This document shows, piece by piece, positions 47,054-55,772 of a stretch of DNA of 64,000 nucleotides. The stretch lies in contig CAWGLY010000005.1 of the NCBI GenBank assembly GCA_963823505.1, positions 2,232,001-2,296,000 on the forward strand, read 5' to 3'. Under the pieces are notes generated by a model. It searched no databases. It was not told the origin of the DNA and saw only the letters and a list, made by a program, of their open reading frames with translations. Each line of letters starts with the position of its first letter. Position 1 is the stretch's first letter. A program made the position numbers and the translations under genes. Source of the stretch: DATHZQ01 sp963823505 (GTDB taxonomy: Bacteria > Actinomycetota > Acidimicrobiia > Spongiisociales > UBA5794).

Positions 47054-47986
47054 GTGACAGCCATTGCAGTCATCCTGATTGCGTTCATCGTCCTGCTGGT
47101 CGTCTACGTCGGCCTTGGGCTCAAGATCGTCCGCCAGTTCGAGGCCGGTCTCATCGAGCGCTTCGGCAAGTACAGAGAGACCATCGATCCCGGTCTTCAT
47201 CTGATCGTGCCATTCATCGACAGGCTCCGCCGAGTCGACATGCGCGAGATCGTCGTCGACGTCCCCCCGCAGGAGGTCATCACCAAGGACAACGTGGTGG
47301 TCACGGTGGACGCCGTGGTCTACTACCAGGCCACGGACCCTGTGAAGCTGGTGTACAACGTCCAGAACTTCGTTCTGGCTGCGACCAAGCTTGCCCAGAC
47401 CAACCTACGTAATGTCATCGGCGACCTCGACCTCGACGATGCGCTCACCTCTCGCGAGACGATCAACGCTCAGCTGCGGGAGATCCTCGACGAGGCAACC
47501 GACGTCTGGGGCACCAAAGTCGTGCGTGTTGAGATCCAGCGCATCGATCCGCCTGCCGACGTCACGGACGCCATGCACAGGCAGATGAAGGCCGAGCGCG
47601 ACCGCCGCGCCGTCGTCACCGAAGCCGAAGGTGACAAGCGGTCGAAGATCCTCCAGGCCGAGGGCGTCAAGCAGTCCCGGATCCTCGAGGCCGAAGGTCA
47701 AGCTGAGGCCATCAAGCAGGTCGCAGAAGCCGAGCGGTTCCAGAAAGAGACCGTGGCCGAGGGTGAGGGCCGCGCCATCGAGCGCGTGTTTGCGGCAATC
47801 CACACCGGAGACCCGACGCCCGACCTCATCGCCATCCGGTATCTGGAGTCGCTGCAGCAGATCGCAAACGGCAACGCCACGAAGATCTTTCTCCCGATGG
47901 AGACCAGCGGGATCCTCGGATCCATCGGCGCCATCGGCGAGATCTTCGGTGACGCCAAGGACTCAGCGTCGCCCGACCAGAGGTGA
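47054..47986 (+). CDS. SPFH/stomatin-family membrane protein
   Basis: 310 residues from a GTG with AGAAGGAG upstream. An N-terminal membrane anchor (AVILIAFIVLLVVYVGLGL) leads to the SPFH domain (IERFGKYRETIDPGLHLIVP and VVDVPPQEVITKDNVVVTVD) and a heptad-rich helix (AEGDKRSKILQAEGVKQ, AEGQAEAIKQVAEAERFQ). It belongs to the stomatin/QmcA group that organises membrane microdomains together with NfeD. A terminator follows. Confidence 0.95.
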   Translation: MTAIAVILIAFIVLLVVYVGLGLKIVRQFEAGLIERFGKYRETIDPGLHLIVPFIDRLRRVDMREIVVDVPPQEVITKDNVVVTVDAVVYYQATDPVKLVYNVQNFVLAATKLAQTNLRNVIGDLDLDDALTSRETINAQLREILDEATDVWGTKVVRVEIQRIDPPADVTDAMHRQMKAERDRRAVVTEAEGDKRSKILQAEGVKQSRILEAEGQAEAIKQVAEAERFQKETVAEGEGRAIERVFAAIHTGDPTPDLIAIRYLESLQQIANGNATKIFLPMETSGILGSIGAIGEIFGDAKDSASPDQR

Positions 47987-48005
47987 CCATGTGTTGATCG
48001 GGGCT

Positions 48006-48035
48006 GGGCCCTTCTCCGCAAGGAGGGGGCCCTTT
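48006..48035 (+). terminator. Hairpin with T-run after the SPFH gene
   Basis: GGGCCCTTCTCC-GCAA-GGAGGGGGCCC followed by TTT, 20 bases past the SPFH stop; placed between convergent genes, so it may act on both strands. Confidence 0.75.
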
Positions 48036-48045
48036 CCCGTTGTCC

Positions 48046-49173
48046 TCATTGCAGAGCCGCTCGTGTGAGCGCACCGCCCAGATCCGCCCAGAGGTCCTCC
48101 ACGTCTTCAATGCCGACGCTGAGGCGTAGCAGGCCGGGCGGAAGGTGCTCCTGGCCGGGGACGGCAGCTCTCCGCTCCATCGTGGACTCGACCGAGCCGA
48201 GACTGGTGGCGTGCTGAATGAGGGCGACGCCCCGGCACACCCGATCTGCTGCCGACGCTCCCCCCGCAACATCGAACGAGATGATCGAGCCGAAGCCGCC
48301 GAGCTGCGCTTGTGCGATCGAGTGCGTGGGATGTGACGGGAGGCCCGGATACCGCACGAGGTCAACTGCGGCGTGGGCTTCGAGCCGTTGGGCGAGCGTG
48401 AGCGCATTTGCCTGCGCACGCTCGAGACGCACCGCCATCGTCCTGACGCCACGCGTCGCCAGATACGCCTCGAGCGCACCGGGGGTGGCGCCGCCCAGCA
48501 GCCTGCGCTGCCTCAACTCGGCGGCCATCTCAGGACGCTGCGCCGTGACGATCCCGGCCATGAGGTCGGAGTGCCCGCCGATGAACTTGGTGGCCGACTG
48601 CACCGACACGTCGGCGCCGAGCGCCAGAGGTCGCTGGTTGATGGGCGTCGCAAAAGTGTTGTCGACGGCGAGCAGTGCACCGGTGTTCCGCGGCGCTGCA
48701 CAGATCGAGGCGAGATCTGCGACCTCCAGCAGCGGATTGGACGGCGAGTCCAACCAGAGGAGATCCGCATGGCGGGCGGCGTCTACCCAGCCTGCGGTGT
48801 CGCCTACGCCGAGTCGGGCCAGCGACCACCGACCACTCCGTTCCCCTGCGGCGGCCAGGGCAGACACTCCCTGGTAGCAGCCCTCAGGCAAGACGATCTC
48901 GGCACCGACCGGAACCAGATCCAACACAGCGGAAACCGCAGCCATGCCAGAGGAGAAGGCAACGGCCTCACCCCCTTCGAGGCCCCCAACCACATCCTCG
49001 AGGGCATCCCACGTGGGAGTCCCATCGCTGCGGACATATTCACGCTCGCCGCCGTGCACGTAATTGGACGCCGGGACCAGTGGGACGTTGAGCGGAGCAC
49101 CCTCTTCCCGGCGCCGGCCCGCCGCGACCACGAACGAGTCGACGCCCAGGTCGGTGTGATCCCCCAGCTTCAT
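48046..49173 (-). CDS. Cystathionine gamma-synthase/lyase-family PLP enzyme
   Basis: 375 residues. The PLP lysine is in VSVQSATKFIGGHSDLMAGI, the phosphate-binding region is AVAFSSGMAAVSAVL, and the ring-stacking Tyr lies in PEGCYQGVS. It belongs to the Cys/Met metabolism family (gamma-synthase, gamma- or beta-lyases); the exact reaction cannot be fixed. The ATG at 49173 is one base past the lgt stop; an ATG at 49194 lies inside lgt. It forms an operon with the two lgt genes upstream. Confidence 0.88.
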   Translation of the reverse strand: MKLGDHTDLGVDSFVVAAGRRREEGAPLNVPLVPASNYVHGGEREYVRSDGTPTWDALEDVVGGLEGGEAVAFSSGMAAVSAVLDLVPVGAEIVLPEGCYQGVSALAAAGERSGRWSLARLGVGDTAGWVDAARHADLLWLDSPSNPLLEVADLASICAAPRNTGALLAVDNTFATPINQRPLALGADVSVQSATKFIGGHSDLMAGIVTAQRPEMAAELRQRRLLGGATPGALEAYLATRGVRTMAVRLERAQANALTLAQRLEAHAAVDLVRYPGLPSHPTHSIAQAQLGGFGSIISFDVAGGASAADRVCRGVALIQHATSLGSVESTMERRAAVPGQEHLPPGLLRLSVGIEDVEDLWADLGGALTRAALQ

Positions 49174-49174
49174 C

Positions 49175-50002
49175 TCACGCCTTTTCGGTTGCATCTGCCG
49201 TTGCGACCCCGAGCGGCCCGCCCGACCGCTGCCGCACCACGACGATCATCACACCGAGGGCCGCGGCGCCGATCGCCACCCAGGCATTGCGGGACAAGCC
49301 GAGGAGCCGGAAGGTGGTGTCCGTGCGCAGCAACTCCGTGACAAAACGGATGATGCCGTACATCACGAGGTAGACACCGATGGCCGCGCCGTGACGCAGC
49401 CGGCCCGAACGTTCGAGCCACAGGATCAGGGGGACGAGGATCAGGACGTTCCACAACGACTCGTACAAGAACGTGGGATGGAACAGCTCTGCATCGATGT
49501 ATTCGGGGGGTCGTCGCACCGGATCGATCTCCAGCCCCCAAGGAAGGGTCGTCGGCGTGCCGAACAGCTCCTGGTTGAAGTAGTTCCCCCATCGGCCGAT
49601 GGCCTGCGCCAGAGGCAAGCCGATGGCCGCCGCGGCGGCGAACGCCCACGGATCTCCACCGGCGCGTCGGATCATCACCACTGCGGTGATGGCGCCGGCG
49701 GTGAGACCACCGAACAGCGCCAAGCCTCCCTCCCACACGAAGAGCATGGCGTACCAACGACCCTCGAATCGAGCGGTGTGGGTCGACACATAGGCCAGAC
49801 GAGCACCGAGGAACCCGATGATCACCGTCCACAGGATCACCCGTTCGAGGATGTCCGCATCACCACCGAAGGCGGCATACCGGCGGGTGATGGTGATCGC
49901 GGCAACCAACACTCCCAGACCGATCAAGATCCCGTAGACGTGGATGCTGAGGGGCCCAAGGGTGATCTCGTTGAAGCTCGGGGACGGGAGTGACGCAAGC
50001 AT
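49175..50002 (-). CDS. lgt: Prolipoprotein diacylglyceryl transferase
   Basis: 275 residues with seven hydrophobic helices. The signature QAIGRWGNYFNQELFG holds the catalytic Arg and the Asn residues, and WEGGLALFGGLTAG is the conserved GG loop. HPTFLYESLWN is the third family motif. It moves diacylglycerol from phosphatidylglycerol to the lipobox Cys of exported proteins, such as the lipoproteins at 16402 and 31761. A GTG at 50011 could add three residues. A divergent paralog precedes it. Confidence 0.95.
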   Translation of the reverse strand: MLASLPSPSFNEITLGPLSIHVYGILIGLGVLVAAITITRRYAAFGGDADILERVILWTVIIGFLGARLAYVSTHTARFEGRWYAMLFVWEGGLALFGGLTAGAITAVVMIRRAGGDPWAFAAAAAIGLPLAQAIGRWGNYFNQELFGTPTTLPWGLEIDPVRRPPEYIDAELFHPTFLYESLWNVLILVPLILWLERSGRLRHGAAIGVYLVMYGIIRFVTELLRTDTTFRLLGLSRNAWVAIGAAALGVMIVVVRQRSGGPLGVATADATEKA

Positions 50003-50040
50003 CTCGACCACCAGGTTATCGCCGCCCGGCGTCGGTGCGT

Positions 50041-51072
50041 TCAGTCGTCCGCGACCTTTGTGTCGGCCTCCTCGACCGCAACCTCGGGCGTACCGCCGAT
50101 ACCGCCGGTCTTGCTTTCGCCCCCAGGAGCGTCGCCTGCGGCGTCCACTTCACCCCGGGTCTCGGCTTGGTAGGCCGCATCCTGTTCGGCGGAAACGACG
50201 GGATTGCGCCGCCACCAGACGAACAGCAGCAGGCCGATCACGGCACCGCCGAGGGCACCCCACTGGCTTCCGGTGAAGGGTCCGATGACCGAATCCGCAA
50301 TGGCCTCGACCACCCTGCCGTCGTTGAGTTCGATGCCATCCCGAGCGGCAGTGAGTCTCGTGAAGTCGATCAAGAAGCGCTGCATGCCATACCACATCAC
50401 CCACACGGCGAAGAGCTGCCCGTAGTGGCGTCTGGCCCACACGCGTTGCAGCCAGAGGATGAAGACCAAGAGCAGGGCAGCGCCCAGCATGTCGTACAGC
50501 CCGGTGTGGTGATACGTCCCGCAGATACCGTCGACGGCCTGATCGACGGTGCACTCCAGGATGTCGTGCTGCGGCGAAACGTCGTACCCGGGCTTGATGG
50601 CGTAGGCAAGGAAGAAGTCGGTTGCGCTGCCGAGATGTTCGACGATGGCCAGGTCGCCGATGCGGCCGATCACGGCTCCGAGCGCCAAGCCGCTTGCCGC
50701 CAGGTCGAGGGTCACCGGGACCTGCATCGACAGCTGCCGCATCCGCCACGCACCTACGAGAATCCCGCCCGCATACCCACCCAGAATGCTGAAGTCGCCC
50801 GCGATGCTGATGGCATCGCTGAGGGTGTAGTCCGGGTCGGCGATGAGCTGCCCAGGAACCGTGAAGAAGCGGGCACCGAGAATCGACGCAACCAGCGCCC
50901 ACGTCAGCACCGAAGCGATCTTGTCCGTGTCGAAGCCGCGGCGGCGCGCCTGACGGATCATCAGCGCGGCACCCGCAACGAACCCGAGGCCGGCAAACAG
51001 CCCGTGCAGCGACAGGCTCAGCGGGCCCAGCTCGAAGATCGGGATCGGGGGGTACGAAATGGCGGACAGCAT
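50041..51072 (-). CDS. Lgt paralog with altered active-site signature
   Basis: 343 residues, same helix layout as Lgt plus a longer acidic C-terminal tail (about 60 residues). The signature region reads GAVIGRIGDLAIVEHLG: the Arg is kept but the Asn after it is Asp and the NQE part is lost. The GG loop is LGGYAGGILVG. An inserted outer loop between the signature and the next helix has a Cys pair (LECTVDQAVDGICGTYHHTG). It could be an Lgt with new substrate choice or a non-catalytic partner. Confidence 0.85.
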   Translation of the reverse strand: MLSAISYPPIPIFELGPLSLSLHGLFAGLGFVAGAALMIRQARRRGFDTDKIASVLTWALVASILGARFFTVPGQLIADPDYTLSDAISIAGDFSILGGYAGGILVGAWRMRQLSMQVPVTLDLAASGLALGAVIGRIGDLAIVEHLGSATDFFLAYAIKPGYDVSPQHDILECTVDQAVDGICGTYHHTGLYDMLGAALLLVFILWLQRVWARRHYGQLFAVWVMWYGMQRFLIDFTRLTAARDGIELNDGRVVEAIADSVIGPFTGSQWGALGGAVIGLLLFVWWRRNPVVSAEQDAAYQAETRGEVDAAGDAPGGESKTGGIGGTPEVAVEEADTKVADD

Positions 51073-51079
51073 CCACCGG

Positions 51080-51085
51080 AGCTTA
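51080..51085 (-). promoter_or_regulatory. TAAGCT -10 box, leaderless start of the lgt-paralog operon
   Basis: On the minus strand TAAGCT is followed by seven bases and the ATG at 51072. The sequence GGCGGCGATAA around it recurs before the second lgt, at TAACCT ten bases before 50002. Confidence 0.45.
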
Positions 51086-51105
51086 TCGCCGCCTGGGGTT
51101 GGGGA

Positions 51106-51447
51106 CTACGCCTCCGAGAATTCCTTGTAGGCCTGCCAGGCGCGAGGCCCATAGATCGTCGCCGGCCCACCACCCATCTGGATGTTGACACCGATGGTCT
51201 CGGCAACCTCGGCGGGTGTGGCACCTTGACGGGCCGCCCCCCTGGCATGGGAAGCAATGCACCCGTCGCAGTGATCGTGCACCGCGATCGCCAAGGCAAT
51301 GAGCTCCTTCGTCTTGGCAGGAAGCGCACCGTCGGCGAAGGCCGCCCTGTGCATGTGCGCAAACCCGGCATACACGTCGCCTATGTGCTCGCGCAGCTCG
51401 CGTGTCTCGTGATGTATCGACTTCAGCAGGTCGGCGTATTCGGCCAT
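51106..51447 (-). CDS. AhpD-like carboxymuconolactone decarboxylase-family protein
   Basis: 113 residues with the active site HDHCDGCIASHARGAARQG: C-x-x-C-x-x-x-H, with the usual helix ALPAKTKELIALAIAV before it. Such small proteins are thiol-dependent peroxidases or related enzymes. GGAG lies nine bases before the ATG. It is the ordinary-Cys counterpart of the TGA-containing gene at 15397. Confidence 0.92.
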   Translation of the reverse strand: MAEYADLLKSIHHETRELREHIGDVYAGFAHMHRAAFADGALPAKTKELIALAIAVHDHCDGCIASHARGAARQGATPAEVAETIGVNIQMGGGPATIYGPRAWQAYKEFSEA

Positions 51448-51605
51448 TCGAGGCGGCTCCCTGATCGAGATTGTCCGGATATTCTCAACGCCGGCGCTCC
51501 CGACCGCGAGGGGTCAAGGGTCCCCAGCGGCGAAGCCAGAGGTCAGGACATGGGGCCGGCAGCGGCACCTAGCCTGCGGATACGGCACCAACGAAAGGCA
51601 TCGTG

Positions 51606-52763
51606 ATGGATCGGAAGCAACTGTCGGCAGACCGCTTCAGCGCCGTCGAGACCGAGCTCCGTCAGATCTCGCAGTGGATGTACGGCAACCCGGAACTCGC
51701 CTACGAAGAGCACGAGTCGTCGCGACGGCTCGTCGAGTTCCTTCGCGACAACGGTTTTGAGGTCGAGTATCCCGCGTGGGGACTCGAAACGGCGTTCGAT
51801 GCCCGGGTGGGTGCGTCAGGTCCTGAGGTCGTGATCTGCGCCGAATACGACGCCCTGCCGGAGGTCGGCCACGCCTGCGGGCACAACGTGATCGCCACGG
51901 CGGCATGTGGGGCAGGAGCCGCCCTCGCCGGCATCGCCGACGATCTCGGAATCCGGCTGCGCGTGCTCGGCACTCCCGCAGAAGAGGCCTACGGCGGCAA
52001 GGTCGACCTCATCGACGCCGGTGCGTTCGCCACTGCCGCAGCGGCGATGATGGTCCACCCGGCGCCCGACGACATGGTGAATGCGGGGGTGCTGGCCGTC
52101 GCCCACATCGACGTTGAGTTCCACGGGAAGGAATCCCACTCCGCATACGCTCCCCAGCTCGGCATCAACGCTCTCGACGCCGCGGTCCAGGCCTACGTCA
52201 ACGTCTCGACATTGCGCCAGCACATCCTCGCCACCGACCGGGTCCACGGCGTCATCACCTACGGAGGTGGCGCGCCCAACGTCGTGCCCGCCTTCACCTC
52301 GATGGCCTGGTACGTACGCGCTGCCGACAAGGCCCGCCTCGACGTGCTGCGCGGCAGGGTAGAAGCGTGCTTCGCCGCTGCCGCAACGGCCACCGGCTGC
52401 ACCTACGAAGTGAAGAAGCGCGGCCACACCTACACCGACCTCATCTCCGATCCGGTCATGGTGGATCTGTATGCCGCCAACTCGGCAGCGTTGGGACGGC
52501 CGATGCCGCGGCGAGATGGACCGCCAGAGGGTGGCTCGACGGATATGGGCAACGTGAGCTACGAGGTGCCCTCGATCCACCCGATGCTGGGCATCAACAG
52601 CCATCCGGCCGTCAACCACCAGAAGGAGTTCGCCGCCCACACCATCACTCCTGACGGCGAGAGGGCGATCCGCGACGGAGCCCTCGGCATGGCATGGACC
52701 GTCATCGATCTCGCCGAAGGCAACCGCTGGGCAGAGCTCGGAGCGGCCGCGACCGACGCATGA
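51606..52763 (+). CDS. M20-family metallopeptidase/amidohydrolase
   Basis: 385 residues. Metal ligands can be seen in EVGHACGHNVIATA and TPAEEAYGGK, and the third His in MMVHPAPDD. The inserted dimerisation domain carries the usual GKESHSAYAP histidine. It is closest to the M20D group (aminoacylase, p-aminobenzoyl-glutamate or indole-acetyl-amino-acid hydrolases). GAAAGG precedes the ATG at 51606; the GTG at 51603 is also possible. Confidence 0.9.
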   Translation: MDRKQLSADRFSAVETELRQISQWMYGNPELAYEEHESSRRLVEFLRDNGFEVEYPAWGLETAFDARVGASGPEVVICAEYDALPEVGHACGHNVIATAACGAGAALAGIADDLGIRLRVLGTPAEEAYGGKVDLIDAGAFATAAAAMMVHPAPDDMVNAGVLAVAHIDVEFHGKESHSAYAPQLGINALDAAVQAYVNVSTLRQHILATDRVHGVITYGGGAPNVVPAFTSMAWYVRAADKARLDVLRGRVEACFAAAATATGCTYEVKKRGHTYTDLISDPVMVDLYAANSAALGRPMPRRDGPPEGGSTDMGNVSYEVPSIHPMLGINSHPAVNHQKEFAAHTITPDGERAIRDGALGMAWTVIDLAEGNRWAELGAAATDA

Positions 52764-52767
52764 CCAG

Positions 52768-52847
<80 letters not shown>

Positions 52848-52870
52848 TACCTAGTACCAAGTACCTGTCT

Positions 52871-54487
52871 TCACTCCATCAGGATGTCGCCGTATTCGGC
52901 GCGGACGACCTTCTTGTCGAACTTGCCTGTGCCGGTCTTGGGGATCTCGTCGATGAAGAGGATCCGGTCGGGCTGCCACCACTTGGCGATGCGACCTGCG
53001 AGGAACTCATGCAGCTCCTCCTCCGTCGGCTCGGCGTTGGCAGCGGGAACCACGACGGCGATGGGTCGCTCCTGCCATTTGAGATGCTTGACACCGACGA
53101 CGGCCGCCTCCGCAACGGCGGGATGTGCCATCAGCTCGTTCTCCAAGTCGATCGACGAGATCCACTCGCCGCCCGACTTGATGACATCCTTGGCACGATC
53201 CGTGATCCGGATGTAGCCCTCGGGCGTGATCTTGCACACGTCACCGGTCCGCAACCACCCGGCGGCGAATGACTGGGAGCTGCGGGGCTCGTTGTAGTAC
53301 TCGGCGGCGATCCAGGGACCACGAATCAACAACTCGCCAAACGCATCGCCGTCGTGGGGCAGCGCGTTGCCGTCCTCGTCGACGATCTTGGCTTCGAGGC
53401 CCGGGACCAGGATCCCGGCCGTCTCCATCCGGTCGAGCTGCTCGTCGAAGTCCAGCTCCTCCATCCCCGGCTTGAGGAGTGCAACCGATGCGACCGGGTT
53501 GGTCTCGGTCATTCCCCATCCCTGCACGACACGAATCCCTCGATTCCGCCAGTACCACTCGATCATCGCTCTCGGGACCGCAGAACCGCCGCACAAGAAC
53601 CGTGTGATCGAGCTCACATCGGCTTCGGGGTGCTCTGCGAGGTAGTGCTGGATCCCCAGCCACACCGTCGGAACCCCCGCTGAAAACGTGACACGCTCAC
53701 TCTCGAGCAACCGGACGAGGCCCTCGGGAGACAGGTCCGGTCCGGGATAGGTGAGCTTCGCCCCCGCGACCGTGGCCTCGAACGGGTAACCCCACGCCGA
53801 AGCATGGAACATGGGCACGACGGGAAGCAGGTTGTCCGAGGCGGTGATCGGGAGCATTGCCAGGTTGCTGATGGTGTGCATGTAGGTCGAGCGTTGGGTG
53901 TACGCCACTCCCTTCGGGTTCCCGGTCGTACCCGACGTGTAGCAATACATCATCGGCGATCGCTCGTCGAGCATGGGCCACTGCGTCTGAGGCTCGACGT
54001 CGGCGATCAAGTCCTCGTAGAGGATCACGTTCGGCAGCGAGGACTCCCCAACGTGATCGCCCATGACCACGTACGCCTCGACCGTCTCGAACTGGTCGGC
54101 CACCGGCTCGAGAAGTGGCACCAAACCAGGGTCGACGAAGATCACTCGATCCCTGCCGTGGTTCACGATGTAGGTCAGCTGATCGGGGAACAGCCGGATG
54201 TTCAGCGTATGGCAGACGCGGCCCGTGTTGGCCGTGGCCCAGTACAGCTCGTGGTGACGTACGTTGTTCCACGCAAACGTGCCGACGACCGCACCCTCCC
54301 CCAGACCGAGCTTCTCTTGGAACGCGGTGGCGAGGCGCCTGATACGGTCATCCGTCTCTGCGTAGGTTTGGCGACGCAGCGACAGGTCCGATTCGACCGA
54401 GACGATCTCCTGGTCGGGGTACAAACGGACGGCCCGGTCGTAGAGCGTCGACAACAACAGGGGAAAGTCGTCCATCATGTGTGGCAT
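52871..54487 (-). CDS. Acyl-CoA synthetase (AMP-forming)
   Basis: 538 residues. The ATP loop is YCYTSGTTGNPKGVAYT, the A5 region is VQGWGMTETNPVAS, A7 is WLRTGDVCKITPEGYI and the catalytic Lys is in KTGTGKFDKK. It activates a medium- or long-chain acid to its CoA thioester through an acyl-AMP. GAGGAG precedes the ATG. It diverges from the YbaK gene with starts overlapping or only 53 bases apart, so they share a control region. Confidence 0.93.
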   Translation of the reverse strand: MPHMMDDFPLLLSTLYDRAVRLYPDQEIVSVESDLSLRRQTYAETDDRIRRLATAFQEKLGLGEGAVVGTFAWNNVRHHELYWATANTGRVCHTLNIRLFPDQLTYIVNHGRDRVIFVDPGLVPLLEPVADQFETVEAYVVMGDHVGESSLPNVILYEDLIADVEPQTQWPMLDERSPMMYCYTSGTTGNPKGVAYTQRSTYMHTISNLAMLPITASDNLLPVVPMFHASAWGYPFEATVAGAKLTYPGPDLSPEGLVRLLESERVTFSAGVPTVWLGIQHYLAEHPEADVSSITRFLCGGSAVPRAMIEWYWRNRGIRVVQGWGMTETNPVASVALLKPGMEELDFDEQLDRMETAGILVPGLEAKIVDEDGNALPHDGDAFGELLIRGPWIAAEYYNEPRSSQSFAAGWLRTGDVCKITPEGYIRITDRAKDVIKSGGEWISSIDLENELMAHPAVAEAAVVGVKHLKWQERPIAVVVPAANAEPTEEELHEFLAGRIAKWWQPDRILFIDEIPKTGTGKFDKKVVRAEYGDILME

Positions 54488-54540
54488 GGGGTGAGGCTCC
54501 TCGATTCAGCTACCTGGACCATATCGAAGGTTGCATCGTT

Positions 54541-55020
54541 TTGGCACGCAAGACCAGCAAGACCAATGCGCTCCGGCTGCTGGAGCAAGCAGGCGTCCAG
54601 TTCGAGGTTCGCCACTACGACCTCGCCATGGAGGACTTCTCGGCAAGCGCCGTCGCCGCGCTCATCAACCTGCCCCCCTCCCAAGTGTTCAAGACCCTCG
54701 TCGCTCATGGCGACCGGACCGGCCACTGCTTCGCCGTCGTGCCCGCCGGCGCAGAGCTCGATCTCAAGGCACTGGCCAGGGCGTGCGACGACCGGAAGAT
54801 GGCGATGGTGGCCGTCAAGGAGGTCGAGCCTCTCACCGGCTACCGCAGGGGGAGTGTCACAGCGATCGCTGCACGGAAGCAGCTCCCCGTGGTCCTCGAC
54901 GCCTCGGCGGCGCGGCTCGAGCAGATCGCCGTCTCAGCCGGCGCCAAGGGCCTCCAGGTCGTGCTCGCCACCGATGACTACGTCGCCGCCACGGGCGCTC
55001 GGTTCGCACCGCTGACCTGA
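54541..55020 (+). CDS. ybaK: YbaK/EbsC-family aminoacyl-tRNA deacylase
   Basis: 159 residues from a TTG; KTSKTNALRLLEQAGVQFEV matches the usual N-terminus. VFKTLVAHGD and the Lys-containing KEVEPLTGYRRGSVTAI are family motifs. It removes Cys wrongly attached to tRNA-Pro. Earlier GTG/ATG codons (54481 on) would overlap the acyl-CoA synthetase start and are less likely. Confidence 0.88.
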   Translation: MARKTSKTNALRLLEQAGVQFEVRHYDLAMEDFSASAVAALINLPPSQVFKTLVAHGDRTGHCFAVVPAGAELDLKALARACDDRKMAMVAVKEVEPLTGYRRGSVTAIAARKQLPVVLDASAARLEQIAVSAGAKGLQVVLATDDYVAATGARFAPLT

Positions 55021-55022
55021 CG

Positions 55023-55628
55023 TCAGGCGGTCATACCGCCGCGGAGGAATCGGACGCGAGATTCCAACACGACCTTCCCGTACTGGTGGAAGTCGCCGAG
55101 GGCGAGCATCTGGTCGATCCCGCCGACGAGCAGATCGGCGATCTCCTGGAACAGCAAGTCCACGTTGTCGGCATGGAACACGCCTTCGTCGACGCCGCGC
55201 CTGCACTGGCGCCTGAGCTCGTCGCTGGCGGGATGCAACGACTGCCACATCCGCTCTCTCGCTTCCGCCGGCAACTCTCGACCCACGATGAACAGCACAT
55301 GGGCAAGATCGAGGTGCTCCTCGAGCGCTCCAAAAGACGCACGGAACACTTGCTCGATGCTGTCCGCGGCGTTTGCGGGGGGCAACCCCGCCATGGCTTC
55401 CGACAGCCGCGGTGGCACGCGATCCGCGATCAGTTCCAGATAGAGCTCTTCCTTGCTGGAGAAGTACTCGTATACCGTCGTTCTGCCCACGCCGGCGAAG
55501 CTGGCGACATCCGTCAGACTCGTCGCTGCGTACCCCCCGGCTGCAAACAGCTTGAACGCCGCGTCAAGCAGCTGCTCTCGCGTCATCACTTTGTGCTCAG
55601 CGATGTTCCGCGCACGTATCCGTGGCAT
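55023..55628 (-). CDS. TetR-family transcriptional regulator
   Basis: 201 residues. The helix-turn-helix is LLDAAFKLFAAGGYAATSLT, DVASFAGVGRTTVYEYFSSK. The C-terminal ligand domain is not of a subgroup I recognise. It is convergent with ybaK (stops two bases apart) and lies near the acyl-CoA synthetase, so a link to fatty-acid control is possible but unproven. Confidence 0.92.
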   Translation of the reverse strand: MPRIRARNIAEHKVMTREQLLDAAFKLFAAGGYAATSLTDVASFAGVGRTTVYEYFSSKEELYLELIADRVPPRLSEAMAGLPPANAADSIEQVFRASFGALEEHLDLAHVLFIVGRELPAEARERMWQSLHPASDELRRQCRRGVDEGVFHADNVDLLFQEIADLLVGGIDQMLALGDFHQYGKVVLESRVRFLRGGMTA

Positions 55629-55737
55629 GATCCCGCACCGTCCCCTCTATCTCTCCTGATCCCGACTCTACCCAATTGGTGCCTCGCGCAACTATCGGCA
55701 CCGATCGCAGGCGAGTTCGTGCGGGACGCGAACGGCC

Positions 55738-55743
55738 TACACT
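55738..55743 (+). promoter_or_regulatory. TACACT -10 box of purA
   Basis: TACACT lies 29 bases before the purA ATG, leaving a short leader with AAGGAAGGG. A weak TTCGTG 16 bases upstream could be the -35. Confidence 0.35.
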
Positions 55744-55772
55744 CGCCGCGTTCCAACCCAAGGAAGGGAACG

